Positions 1 through 5,688 of a stretch of DNA of 25,562 bases are shown piece by piece. How positions within the stretch are numbered: position 1 is the first letter of the stretch; every line of letters starts with the position of its first letter. This DNA is from Jingweiarchaeum tengchongense (GTDB lineage Archaea; Nanobdellota; Nanobdellia; Jingweiarchaeales; Jingweiarchaeaceae): assembly GCA_038874075.1 (NCBI GenBank), contig JAVZDD010000011.1, positions 1-25,562 on the forward strand, given 5' to 3'. A program made the translations under genes and the position numbers. The notes beneath the pieces were generated by a model. That model did not search any database. It saw nothing but the letters and a program-made list of their open reading frames with translations, and had not been told where the DNA came from.

Positions 1-426
1 AAGGAAAGCACACTATCCAGACTGAAGGAACTTGACACGGTCACGCAGCAACTGCGCAGCTATGGAGATCTGTCGCTAGAAGATTTGAAAGGTAACCTTT
101 CGACAAGATGGGCGATAGAGAGGGGTCTAATAGCAGGTGCCAATCTGATATTCGACATTGCTGATCATATACTGGCATCCAAGTATCGGATATACCCCGA
201 GACATACGAAGATTCTCTGCTCATGATGTATCAAAAAGGGGTGATATCGGAAACTCTTTATAAGAAGTTAAAGGAGCTTGGAGGCTTTAGAAACGTTCTT
301 GTTCACGAATATTTGAGCATAGATCTTGAGGAAGTGTACAAGAACAAAAACTATAAAGAGTCTCTTCAGGTCTTTACGGAATTCGCAAAGGAAATTCTGG
401 AATCCGATGTTCTGGAGGGAGACTGA
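1..426 (+). CDS. HepT-like ribonuclease toxin (DUF86/HEPN family), 5' end cut by the window
   Basis: The reading frame is open from base 1 to the TGA at 424-426, so the gene starts outside the window; 141 codons are visible. The clearest feature is the HEPN RNase motif R-x4-H-x-Y, seen as RNVLVHEY in the second half of the protein, which is the catalytic signature of HepT toxins. The helical flow before it (an aromatic- and Ala-rich helix, then ADHILASKYR) also fits the family. HepT normally pairs with an MNT antitoxin that neutralises it by adding AMP groups to the motif tyrosine; that partner is not visible here and may lie upstream. A different HEPN/MNT pair follows downstream. The internal TTG at 85 is not a believable start, because the helix encoded before it belongs to the same domain. 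Confidence 0.85.
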   Translation, partial: KESTLSRLKELDTVTQQLRSYGDLSLEDLKGNLSTRWAIERGLIAGANLIFDIADHILASKYRIYPETYEDSLLMMYQKGVISETLYKKLKELGGFRNVLVHEYLSIDLEEVYKNKNYKESLQVFTEFAKEILESDVLEGD

Positions 427-554
427 GGTATAAAGTTCTGAAGAAGAGGGCTCAATAGAGCCAAACTATATGGCATTGTCCGTTTACATCACCTTGCACG
501 CCAAGCAAGCATACGAGAAGATCAAGACGCTTTGGAAGATTGGGAGCAAAACTT

Positions 555-947
555 ATGGCAGAGCGAGCGAATGATTGGTTAAGACAGGCTGAGAGGGATT
601 TAAGGCATGCAGAGAATTCTCTAAGGGATGGAGATTATGAATGGGCATGTTTTGCTTCGCAACAGGCAGCGGAAAAGGCATTAAAAGCAGTATATGAAAA
701 AATGAATATGGTCGGAAGGGGCCATTCGATTCTTGGACTACTCAAGGGTTTGTCTTTTCATCATGAGGTACCTGATCAGTTCTACCGGTATGCGAGGATT
801 CTGAGCAGGTATTACATTGAAGCAAGGTATCCAAATGGGTTTCCGGAAGGGGCACCCTCCGATTACTTTGACGAGGATATTGCAAAGGAGGCTATAGATG
901 CTGCTAAAGCACTCGTACAATGGAGTAGAAGTATTGTCGTTGGATAA
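555..947 (+). CDS. HEPN domain protein (partner of MNT nucleotidyltransferase)
   Basis: A 130-residue all-helical HEPN protein of the type encoded beside minimal nucleotidyltransferases. Family hallmarks are visible: WLRQAERDLRHAE near the N-terminus, FASQQAAEKALKAV in the second helix, and a C-terminal stretch with YIEARYP followed by acidic residues. I chose ATG 555 because GGGAG (542-546) is a well-placed ribosome binding site; an upstream TTG at 540 would put that site inside the gene. The 3' end overlaps the next gene (MNT) by 14 bases, as usual for translationally coupled HEPN/MNT modules. Such pairs act as toxin-antitoxin systems or in RNA and nucleotide metabolism; which applies here cannot be told from sequence. 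Confidence 0.85.
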   Translation: MAERANDWLRQAERDLRHAENSLRDGDYEWACFASQQAAEKALKAVYEKMNMVGRGHSILGLLKGLSFHHEVPDQFYRYARILSRYYIEARYPNGFPEGAPSDYFDEDIAKEAIDAAKALVQWSRSIVVG

Positions 948-1206
948 AGAGGAGCTAAAAAGGCAATTAAGAAAGGTCGCGCAAAAAATAAAGCTCGATC
1001 ATCCTGAAGTAAGAGAGATGATAGTCTTTGGTTCGTTTCTGAAAGATAACTATACTCCGTACAGTGATATTGATGTTGCCATCGTAGTTGAAAAATCTGA
1101 GAAAAAGTTTATAGGCGGTGGCGTATTTTATGAATGCACTCCGATAACAAGACCCCGCTCTCCTCTCTACGTGTTGAGCGCGCGAAGAGAAGCGGTTGTA
1201 GTTTGA
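934..1206 (+). CDS. MNT-type minimal nucleotidyltransferase, C-terminus apparently replaced
   Basis: The polymerase-beta-like nucleotidyltransferase signature is present: Gly33-Ser34, then Asp45-x-Asp47 in a strand reading SDIDVAIVV. TTG 934 is the likely start because GGAG at 922-925 sits 8 bases upstream; TTG 940 is the alternative. The gene overlaps the HEPN gene, so the two form a pair. After about residue 54 the sequence stops looking like the family: instead of the usual helix and strand that complete the fold and carry the third acidic residue, it runs into a Gly-, Pro- and Arg-rich tail and ends at 90 residues. I read this as a truncated or recombined antitoxin, probably inactive. A divergent short MNT cannot be excluded. 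Confidence 0.7.
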   Translation: MSLDKEELKRQLRKVAQKIKLDHPEVREMIVFGSFLKDNYTPYSDIDVAIVVEKSEKKFIGGGVFYECTPITRPRSPLYVLSARREAVVV

Positions 1207-1207
1207 A

Positions 1208-2299
1208 ATGACCCAAAACCCTAAACATTCAATAAAACGTACCATTCTCATAACTGGCGCTGCTGGTTTCATAGGGTTTCATCTTTCAAAACGACTTCTT
1301 GAAGACGGATTTACAGTTGTGGGTGTCGACAATCTCAACAACTACTATGCCCCTTCTCTCAAAAAGGCACGCCTTGCCATCCTTTTGAGATACGAAAATT
1401 TTACGTTTCATAAAATAAACATTGCCAATCGTCAAAAAATGCAACAGTTGTTTGGAACATGTTTACCAAAGAAACTATATGAACCCAATAACCCAGTATT
1501 CTTCGATTACGTAATTCACCTTGCCGCCCAACCAGGTGTCCGTTATTCTATTACAAATCCTTATGCTTATATTGATAGCAACATAAATGGATTTTTGAAT
1601 ATCCTCGAAGGATGCCGCCACATACAACCAAAACACCTCATCTTTGCCTCATCAAGTTCTGTGTATGGACTCAATACAAAGATGCCTTTTTCTGTTCAGG
1701 ACAATGTCGACCATCCTATATCTCTTTACGGGGCAACAAAGAAAGCAAATGAGCTTATGGCTCACACATATGCTCACCTTTACAACATACCGTGCACAGG
1801 TCTCAGGTTTTTCACAGTGTATGGACCCTGGGGTAGACCAGATATGGCTTATTTTAAATTTGCAGAGGCAATAATGAAAGGAAATCCTATAGATGTTTAT
1901 AACTATGGAAAAATGAAAAGGGATTTTACATACGTTGATGATGTAGTAGAAGGGATAGTTAGATTACTTGACAAAGTTCCTAAGCCAAACATCAACTGGA
2001 GTGGCTATAAGCCAGACCCTTCCTCAAGTAGTGCACCCTACAAAATCTATAATATTGGTAATAACAATCCTGTTGAACTCATGTATTTTATCGAAGTTCT
2101 TGAAGATTGTCTGGGTAAAAAGGCAAAAAAGATTATGCTTCCCTTACAGTTAGGAGATTTACCTAGCACTTTTGCAGATATAGAAGATTTAACTAATGTT
2201 ACAGGATTTAAACCCAACACTCCTTTAGAAGTAGGTATTAAAAATTTTGTAACTTGGTTCAAGGAGTATTTTTATCGTTCATGCCGTCAAACCCAATAA
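1208..2299 (+). CDS. NAD-dependent epimerase, UDP-glucuronate 4-epimerase-like
   Basis: An extended short-chain dehydrogenase/reductase acting on a nucleotide sugar. The Rossmann motif GxxGxxG is at residues 17-23 (in TGAAGFIG), the catalytic Tyr-x3-Lys at 174-178 (YGATK), with the usual Ser-rich strand (FASSSSVYG) before it and RDFTYVDD after. The pattern around DNLNNYY and the GRPDMA segment match the UDP-glucuronate 4-epimerase group, which makes UDP-galacturonate for capsule and O-antigen. The 363-residue length is slightly above the usual 330-350. The ATG lies one base after the stop of the MNT gene, and no good ribosome binding site is visible. The C-terminal residues (CRQTQ) and the TAA stop are contributed by the nonamer array that starts at 2290, so the natural end of the gene seems to have been overwritten. 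Confidence 0.88.
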   Translation: MTQNPKHSIKRTILITGAAGFIGFHLSKRLLEDGFTVVGVDNLNNYYAPSLKKARLAILLRYENFTFHKINIANRQKMQQLFGTCLPKKLYEPNNPVFFDYVIHLAAQPGVRYSITNPYAYIDSNINGFLNILEGCRHIQPKHLIFASSSSVYGLNTKMPFSVQDNVDHPISLYGATKKANELMAHTYAHLYNIPCTGLRFFTVYGPWGRPDMAYFKFAEAIMKGNPIDVYNYGKMKRDFTYVDDVVEGIVRLLDKVPKPNINWSGYKPDPSSSSAPYKIYNIGNNNPVELMYFIEVLEDCLGKKAKKIMLPLQLGDLPSTFADIEDLTNVTGFKPNTPLEVGIKNFVTWFKEYFYRSCRQTQ

Positions 2300-2361
2300 A
2301 CCCAAATAACTCAACAAACTCAATGAACCCAATAAACCCAACAAACTCAAAAAACTCACCA
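2290..2361 (+). repeat. Nonamer tandem array 1 (AACYCAAYA, 8 units)
   Basis: Eight consecutive 9-base units, each starting AAC and alternating CCC/CTC forms (AACCCAATA, AACTCAACA and variants). The array starts inside the last codons of the epimerase, supplies its TAA stop (2297-2299), fills the gap, and ends just before the ribosome binding site of the cupin gene. The last unit ends in CTCACC, as does the copy at 5402-5509, so both arrays share a boundary. Confidence 0.93.
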
Positions 2362-2371
2362 CGAGGAAAGC

Positions 2372-2785
2372 ATGGAAAACTCACGCATTGAATATATCAC
2401 TTGTGGCCTTGAGCCAATAGCATTGGTAATTAGAGCCGATTATGAGGAGACGGGTATACATTTTTTTACACCTGACAGTTTCTCACAGCAGGTAGCCTAT
2501 ATGAGGCATCCCAAAGGTCATAAAATAGGAGCCCATGTGCATAACATGATTCAACGCCAGGTCATATATACGCAAGAGGTTTTAATAATTCGTAAAGGAA
2601 AGGTAAGGGTAAAACTTTACAATTCAAAAAAAGAGTTCATTTGTGACCGTATACTTTCAGATGGCGATCTTATACTGCTCTGCGGTGGGGGCCACTCTTT
2701 TGAGTTTCTTGAAGATACATCCATGATCGAGATCAAGCAAGGACCTTATGCAGGGGAAGCTGATAAAACCAGATTTGAAGAATAG
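2372..2785 (+). CDS. Cupin-fold protein of a sugar-nucleotide pathway
   Basis: A 137-residue single-domain cupin. Metal-ligand-like residues are visible as His55-x-His57 (AHVHN), Glu69 after a TQE segment, and His108 (GGGHSF); two beta-rich halves are separated by KLYNSKKEF. Proteins of this type are common beside DegT aminotransferases and methyltransferases in polysaccharide clusters, and related folds act as sugar isomerases or acetyl/formyl-transfer accessories; the reaction here cannot be fixed. ATG 2372 is supported by GAGG at 2363-2366, five bases upstream. The gene lies between nonamer array 1 and octamer array B. Confidence 0.7.
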   Translation: MENSRIEYITCGLEPIALVIRADYEETGIHFFTPDSFSQQVAYMRHPKGHKIGAHVHNMIQRQVIYTQEVLIIRKGKVRVKLYNSKKEFICDRILSDGDLILLCGGGHSFEFLEDTSMIEIKQGPYAGEADKTRFEE

Positions 2786-2794
2786 AGCACCAGA

Positions 2795-2842
2795 GGATTA
2801 GAAGGTTAGAGGGTTAGAAGATTGGAAGGTTAGATGAATGGA
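2795..2842 (-). repeat. Octamer tandem array B (minus orientation, 6 units)
   Basis: Six 8-base units reading GGTTAGA-type on the + strand, the reverse complement of the CTCTAACC/CTCCAACC units found downstream. It starts ten bases after the cupin stop. On the + strand this orientation contains TAG in its units, so it cannot be read through. It faces array A (3013-3116), which is in the opposite orientation and could base-pair with it in RNA. Confidence 0.93.
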
Positions 2843-2987
2843 ACTGGTGGGTTTAGCAGTGCATGCAAAAACTCCTAAGAAAGCCTCATCCTCTGAATTG
2901 AGTAAGTTAACCAGAGCAACGCTTTATCAAAAGTATAAATTTTTTGTAGAGACAGTTAAAAGGTTATATTTCAGCTTGACAAGGTAG
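2838..2987 (+). CDS. Possible 49-residue small protein between inverted octamer arrays
   Basis: An open frame from ATG 2838, which lies within the last unit of array B, to TAG 2985-2987. The product would be basic and mostly helical, with a Lys/Arg-rich C-terminal half (for example QKYKFFVETVKRLY). I do not recognise a family. The case for it rests on position: it fills the whole interval between two oppositely oriented octamer arrays, as the four-helix-bundle gene does at 4351-4728. Against it, there is no clear ribosome binding site outside the array and the length is within chance. It could instead be a decayed cassette or untranslated leader of the aminotransferase gene. Confidence 0.25.
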   Translation: MELVGLAVHAKTPKKASSSELSKLTRATLYQKYKFFVETVKRLYFSLTR

Positions 2988-2995
2988 GTAATAAA

Positions 2996-4237
2996 ATGAG
3001 TAAATCAAAGCGCTCCAACCCTCCAACCCTCCAATCTTCCAACCCTCTAACCCTCCAACCCTCCAACCCTCTAACCAACCAACCCTCTAACCCTCTAACC
3101 CTCCAATCTTCTAACTTCGTTCCTGTCAATGAACCTTTAATAGGTGAAAAGGAGATTGCCTACGTAATAGATTGCCTGAAAACAGGGTGGGTTTCTTCCG
3201 CTGGCAAATACATCGAACGTTTTGAAAAAGAATGGGCCGCTTATTGTGGAAGGAAATACGGTGTTGCCGTCTGTAATGGGACCGTAGCTTTAGAGTTGGC
3301 CCTGTCTGCCTTAGAGCTTCCTCCAGGTAGTGAGGTGATTCTCCCTTCCTTTACCATAGTTAGCTGTCTCGAAGCGGTGTTAAGAAATGGTCTAACCCCT
3401 GTTCTTGTAGACTGCGACCCAAAGACTTATTGCATGGATATATCTGATGTAAGGCGTAATATAACCCCCAAGACCTCGGCGATTATGGCCGTGCATATCT
3501 ATGGACACCCCGTAAACATGGACGAGCTCCTGGATATAGCTGAGCAACATAAATTGATGATTATAGAAGATGCAGCCGAAGCACATGGTGCTGAATGTTT
3601 GGTAAAAGGTACGTGGAGAAAATGTGGCTCTTTCGGGCAAGTATCGTGTTTTTCCTTCTATGCAAATAAGAACATCACCACAGGTGAAGGTGGAATGGTG
3701 TTGACCGATGATGATGAAATAGCCGAAAGGCTCCGAAGTAGAAGAAATCTCTGTTTCGGAAAAGAAGAGCGTTTCAGGCACGAAGATCGTGGCTGGAACT
3801 ATCGCATGACAAATCTCCAGGCTGCTATCGGTTGCGCCCAGCTGGAAAACCTCGATCGTTTTCTTGCCCGAAAGCTTGAAATGGCCGAACTTTACAATGA
3901 TGGTTTAAAGGATCTTCCTCTGCAACTCCCCCATGTGGAACCTTGGGCCAGATCTTCCATCTGGATGTATGCAATCCTTTTAAAGGATGAGGTTCCGTTC
4001 GACGCTAATGAATTTGCCCGCCGCTTAAGGAGCTATGGAGTGGAAACAAGGCCCTTTTTCAGAGGGCTCCATGAACAACCGATTTACCGAAAGATGGGCT
4101 TGTTTAAGGATTTAACCTTACCCGTTACAGAAAAGATATATCGCCGTGGACTTTATCTACCCAGCGGCCAGGCAATCACCAACGAGCAGATCGAAAAAGT
4201 GATCGAAGCCGTGAAAAAATGCCTTGAAGAGCGTTAG
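2996..4237 (+). CDS. DegT/DnrJ/EryC1 PLP aminotransferase (perosamine-synthase-like) with octamer-encoded N-terminus
   Basis: A sugar aminotransferase that would convert a 4-keto (or 3-keto) nucleotide sugar to the amino sugar using PLP. Lys225 in ANKNITTGEGGM is the PLP lysine and EDAAEAHG (191-198) carries the cofactor-binding Asp; NKxITTGEGGM is typical of GDP-perosamine-synthase-like members. The family normally begins close to PVNEPLIGEKE, here at residue 43. Residues 7-40 are instead an 8-residue periodic Ser/Asn/Pro/Leu/Gln peptide translated from octamer array A. AAGGTAGG at 2981-2988 is an acceptable ribosome binding site for ATG 2996. The TAG stop falls within the first unit of array C, so both ends of the gene are set by octamer arrays. 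Without the added tail the length (about 373) is normal, so the enzyme is probably active. Confidence 0.9.
   Translation: MSKSKRSNPPTLQSSNPLTLQPSNPLTNQPSNPLTLQSSNFVPVNEPLIGEKEIAYVIDCLKTGWVSSAGKYIERFEKEWAAYCGRKYGVAVCNGTVALELALSALELPPGSEVILPSFTIVSCLEAVLRNGLTPVLVDCDPKTYCMDISDVRRNITPKTSAIMAVHIYGHPVNMDELLDIAEQHKLMIIEDAAEAHGAECLVKGTWRKCGSFGQVSCFSFYANKNITTGEGGMVLTDDDEIAERLRSRRNLCFGKEERFRHEDRGWNYRMTNLQAAIGCAQLENLDRFLARKLEMAELYNDGLKDLPLQLPHVEPWARSSIWMYAILLKDEVPFDANEFARRLRSYGVETRPFFRGLHEQPIYRKMGLFKDLTLPVTEKIYRRGLYLPSGQAITNEQIEKVIEAVKKCLEER
3013..3116 (+). repeat. Octamer tandem array A (CTCCAACC, 13 units), translated
   Basis: Thirteen 8-base units (CTCCAACC, with CTCTAACC, CTCCAATC, TTCCAACC and one AACCAACC variant). 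Because 8 and 3 share no factor, three units (24 bases) encode one 8-residue repeat, LQPSNPPT-like, whichever frame is used. It forms the N-terminal extension of the aminotransferase. CTCTAACC would give an in-frame TAA only when the unit begins on a codon boundary; the four units in that phase (3029, 3053, 3077, 3101) are all free of it. Confidence 0.95.
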
Positions 4238-4334
4238 AGGGTTAGATGGTTGGATGATTAGATGATTAGATGATTGGATGACTAGATGATTGAATGATTA
4301 GATGTTAAGACTACTGAGTGATTAGAGGATTAGC
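4231..4334 (-). repeat. Octamer tandem array C (minus orientation, about 13 units)
   Basis: Units read GGTTAGAT / GATTAGAT on the + strand with 8-base spacing; two units near 4303-4318 are decayed. It begins in the last codons of the aminotransferase, whose TAG stop it supplies, and ends 16 bases before the four-helix-bundle gene. It is AT-richer (TGATTAGA units) than the other arrays, suggesting separate drift. Its partner in opposite orientation is array D at 4731. Confidence 0.94.
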
Positions 4335-4350
4335 TGGAAGTAATTGCTTC

Positions 4351-4728
4351 ATGCAGGGCGAAGGAACGAGAGGAAATGTTTATAAAGATTTGCTCATATG
4401 GAAAAAGAGCCTGGAAATTATTAAATCTGTGTATGTCTTAGCTGAGCAACTTCCAAAGACAGAAGATTACAATTTAAAACAGCAGCTTAAGAGAGCAGTT
4501 GTTTCGGTTGCATTAAATATAGCAGAAGGTAAAAATAGGCGAACTGTAAAGGATTTTATCAATTTTTTAAATATATCTTCAAGTTCTCTTGCAGAAACAG
4601 AAGCGATTCTATCCATATGTGAGGAGTTAGAGATTATTGAAGTGCCTGAAAGTCTTTATGAAGCAATTGAGGAACTATCAAAAATGATCAATAGTCTAAT
4701 CTCAAGTTTAAAAGGAAAAACTAAATGA
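4351..4728 (+). CDS. Four-helix-bundle protein (S23 / 23S rRNA intervening-sequence protein family)
   Basis: A 125-residue all-helical protein with the family pattern YKDLLIWKKS at the start, then QLKRAVVSVALNIAEGK, FINFLNISSSSLAETEAIL and a final amphipathic helix. Relatives are encoded inside 23S rRNA intervening sequences and include Avd, the accessory protein of diversity-generating retroelements, which binds nucleic acid as a pentamer. No reverse transcriptase or rRNA is visible here. I chose ATG 4351 (GGAAG at 4336-4340 upstream); the GTG at 4318 lies in the tail of array C and would only add repeat-derived residues. The stop overlaps the next start (ATGA). The gene sits between array C (minus) and array D (plus), so it looks like a cassette placed between aminotransferase and methyltransferase genes. 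It has no obvious role in polysaccharide synthesis. Confidence 0.88.
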   Translation: MQGEGTRGNVYKDLLIWKKSLEIIKSVYVLAEQLPKTEDYNLKQQLKRAVVSVALNIAEGKNRRTVKDFINFLNISSSSLAETEAILSICEELEIIEVPESLYEAIEELSKMINSLISSLKGKTK

Positions 4729-5651
4729 ACCTCCAACCCTCTAATCCTCCAACCCTCCAATCTTCTGTCTTTATAGATTACGCCCGTTACTACGATTTGT
4801 TATATCATGATAAGGACTATCCCGCCGAAGCTGATTATGTGGATAGCCTTATCAGGAGATTTTGCCCAGAGGCCCGTTCAATTCTTGAACTCGGTTCCGG
4901 GACAGGTAAACATGCAATCCTTCTTGCATCGAAAGGCTATGAGGTAGTTGGAGTGGAACTAAGCGAACAAATGCTCTCCCTTGCTCACAAAAACGCCTCC
5001 AACCCTCCAACCTTCCAATCTTCCAACCTTCCAACCCTCCAACCCTCTAACCCTCTAACCCTCCAACCCTCCAACCCTCTCTTTCTCCGGGGTGATATTC
5101 GCTCTATCCGCCTCAACCGCACCTTCGATGCTGTAATAGCTCTATTCCATGTGATAAGCTACCAAACCACGAATGAAGATGTATTGGCCTCTTTCAGGAC
5201 AGCGTACAACCACCTAAACCCTGGTGGTATTTTTATATTCGACATCTGGTACGGCCCGGCAGTTTTAACTCAGCGGCCGCAAGTCCGCATGAAAAGAGTA
5301 GAAGACAAAAGCATGGAAATCATCCGTATAGCAGAACCTCAAATGCGCCCAAATGAAAACCTTGTAGATGTCCACTACCAAGTCTTTATTATCAACAAGG
5401 AAACCCAACAAACGCAACAAACTCAACAAACCCAACAAACTCAAGTAACCCAACAAACGCAATTAACTCAACAAACTCAACAAACCCAACTAACTCAAGA
5501 AACTCACACCATGCGTTATTTTTTCAAACCCGAAATTGAATTATTTGCTTCCCAGGCAGGGTTTAAAGTGTTGCTTGCTGAAGAATGGTTGACTGGCGCC
5601 CAACTCGGAACATCTACATGGTCAGCTTGTTTTTGCCTTAAATGTATTTAA
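4725..5651 (+). CDS. SAM-dependent class I methyltransferase with three repeat-encoded inserts
   Basis: The AdoMet-binding motif I is LELGSGTG (54-61), with the acidic strand-2 residue Glu79 in VGVELSE. GDIRSIRL, FDAVIALFHVISY and LNPGGIFIFDIW follow in order, and the C-terminal part (MRYFFKPEIELF) is typical of methyltransferases near deoxysugar genes. Three stretches are foreign to the family. Residues 3-14 come from octamer array D, before the usual start YARYYDLLYHDKDY. Residues 92-118 come from octamer array E, between a helix and strand 3. Residues about 226-261 come from nonamer array 2 (TQQ repeats), in a turn before ETHTMRYFF. Each lies at a surface-type junction and keeps the frame. 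Removing them gives about 232 residues, a normal length. Function is probably retained; the acceptor (a sugar hydroxyl or amine) is unknown. Confidence 0.87.
   Translation: MNLQPSNPPTLQSSVFIDYARYYDLLYHDKDYPAEADYVDSLIRRFCPEARSILELGSGTGKHAILLASKGYEVVGVELSEQMLSLAHKNASNPPTFQSSNLPTLQPSNPLTLQPSNPLFLRGDIRSIRLNRTFDAVIALFHVISYQTTNEDVLASFRTAYNHLNPGGIFIFDIWYGPAVLTQRPQVRMKRVEDKSMEIIRIAEPQMRPNENLVDVHYQVFIINKETQQTQQTQQTQQTQVTQQTQLTQQTQQTQLTQETHTMRYFFKPEIELFASQAGFKVLLAEEWLTGAQLGTSTWSACFCLKCI
4731..4762 (+). repeat. Octamer tandem array D (4 units), translated
   Basis: CTCCAACC, CTCTAATC, CTCCAACC, CTCCAATC. It begins three bases after the methyltransferase start codon, which itself overlaps the stop of the four-helix-bundle gene. 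The array therefore joins a new start codon to the old N-terminus. It is opposite in orientation to array C on the other side of the four-helix-bundle gene. Confidence 0.92.
4997..5076 (+). repeat. Octamer tandem array E (10 units), inside the methyltransferase domain
   Basis: Ten uninterrupted 8-base units, followed by a partial CTCT. It is translated as a Ser/Asn/Pro/Leu/Gln peptide between the helix after motif I and strand 3. The two CTCTAACC units are at 5045 and 5053, both in frames where TAA is not read; the three units in the dangerous phase (5013, 5037, 5061) lack it. Confidence 0.95.
5402..5509 (+). repeat. Nonamer tandem array 2 (AACYCAACA, 12 units), translated as TQQ repeats
   Basis: Twelve 9-base units (108 bases, exactly 36 codons), encoding a Thr-Gln-Gln tripeptide repeat with a few Val, Leu and Glu changes. 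The unit is the same as in the intergenic array at 2290-2361, and both end in CTCAC followed by unique sequence. The length is a multiple of three, so insertion or copy-number change preserves the methyltransferase frame. Confidence 0.95.
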
Positions 5652-5688
5652 TCCTAAAACACCAATTTTGAATCTTGAACATTCAAAC

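Noticed and set aside
449..462. Hairpin GGCTC-AATA-GAGCC after the HepT gene as a possible terminator
   Set aside because: The stem is only 5 bp and no T-run follows.
470..574. 34-codon ORF between the HepT and HEPN genes
   Set aside because: It overlaps the HEPN start in another frame and shows no recognisable motif.
2977..3000. TTGACA near 2977 as a -35 promoter element
   Set aside because: No -10 box at proper spacing before the start codon; the only TA-rich stretch is about eight bases away.
4351..4728. Diversity-generating retroelement accessory gene (Avd)
   Set aside because: No reverse transcriptase, template repeat or variable repeat in the window; only family-level resemblance.
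4231..5076. CRISPR array
   Set aside because: The units are contiguous 8-mers with no unique spacers and no cas genes are present.
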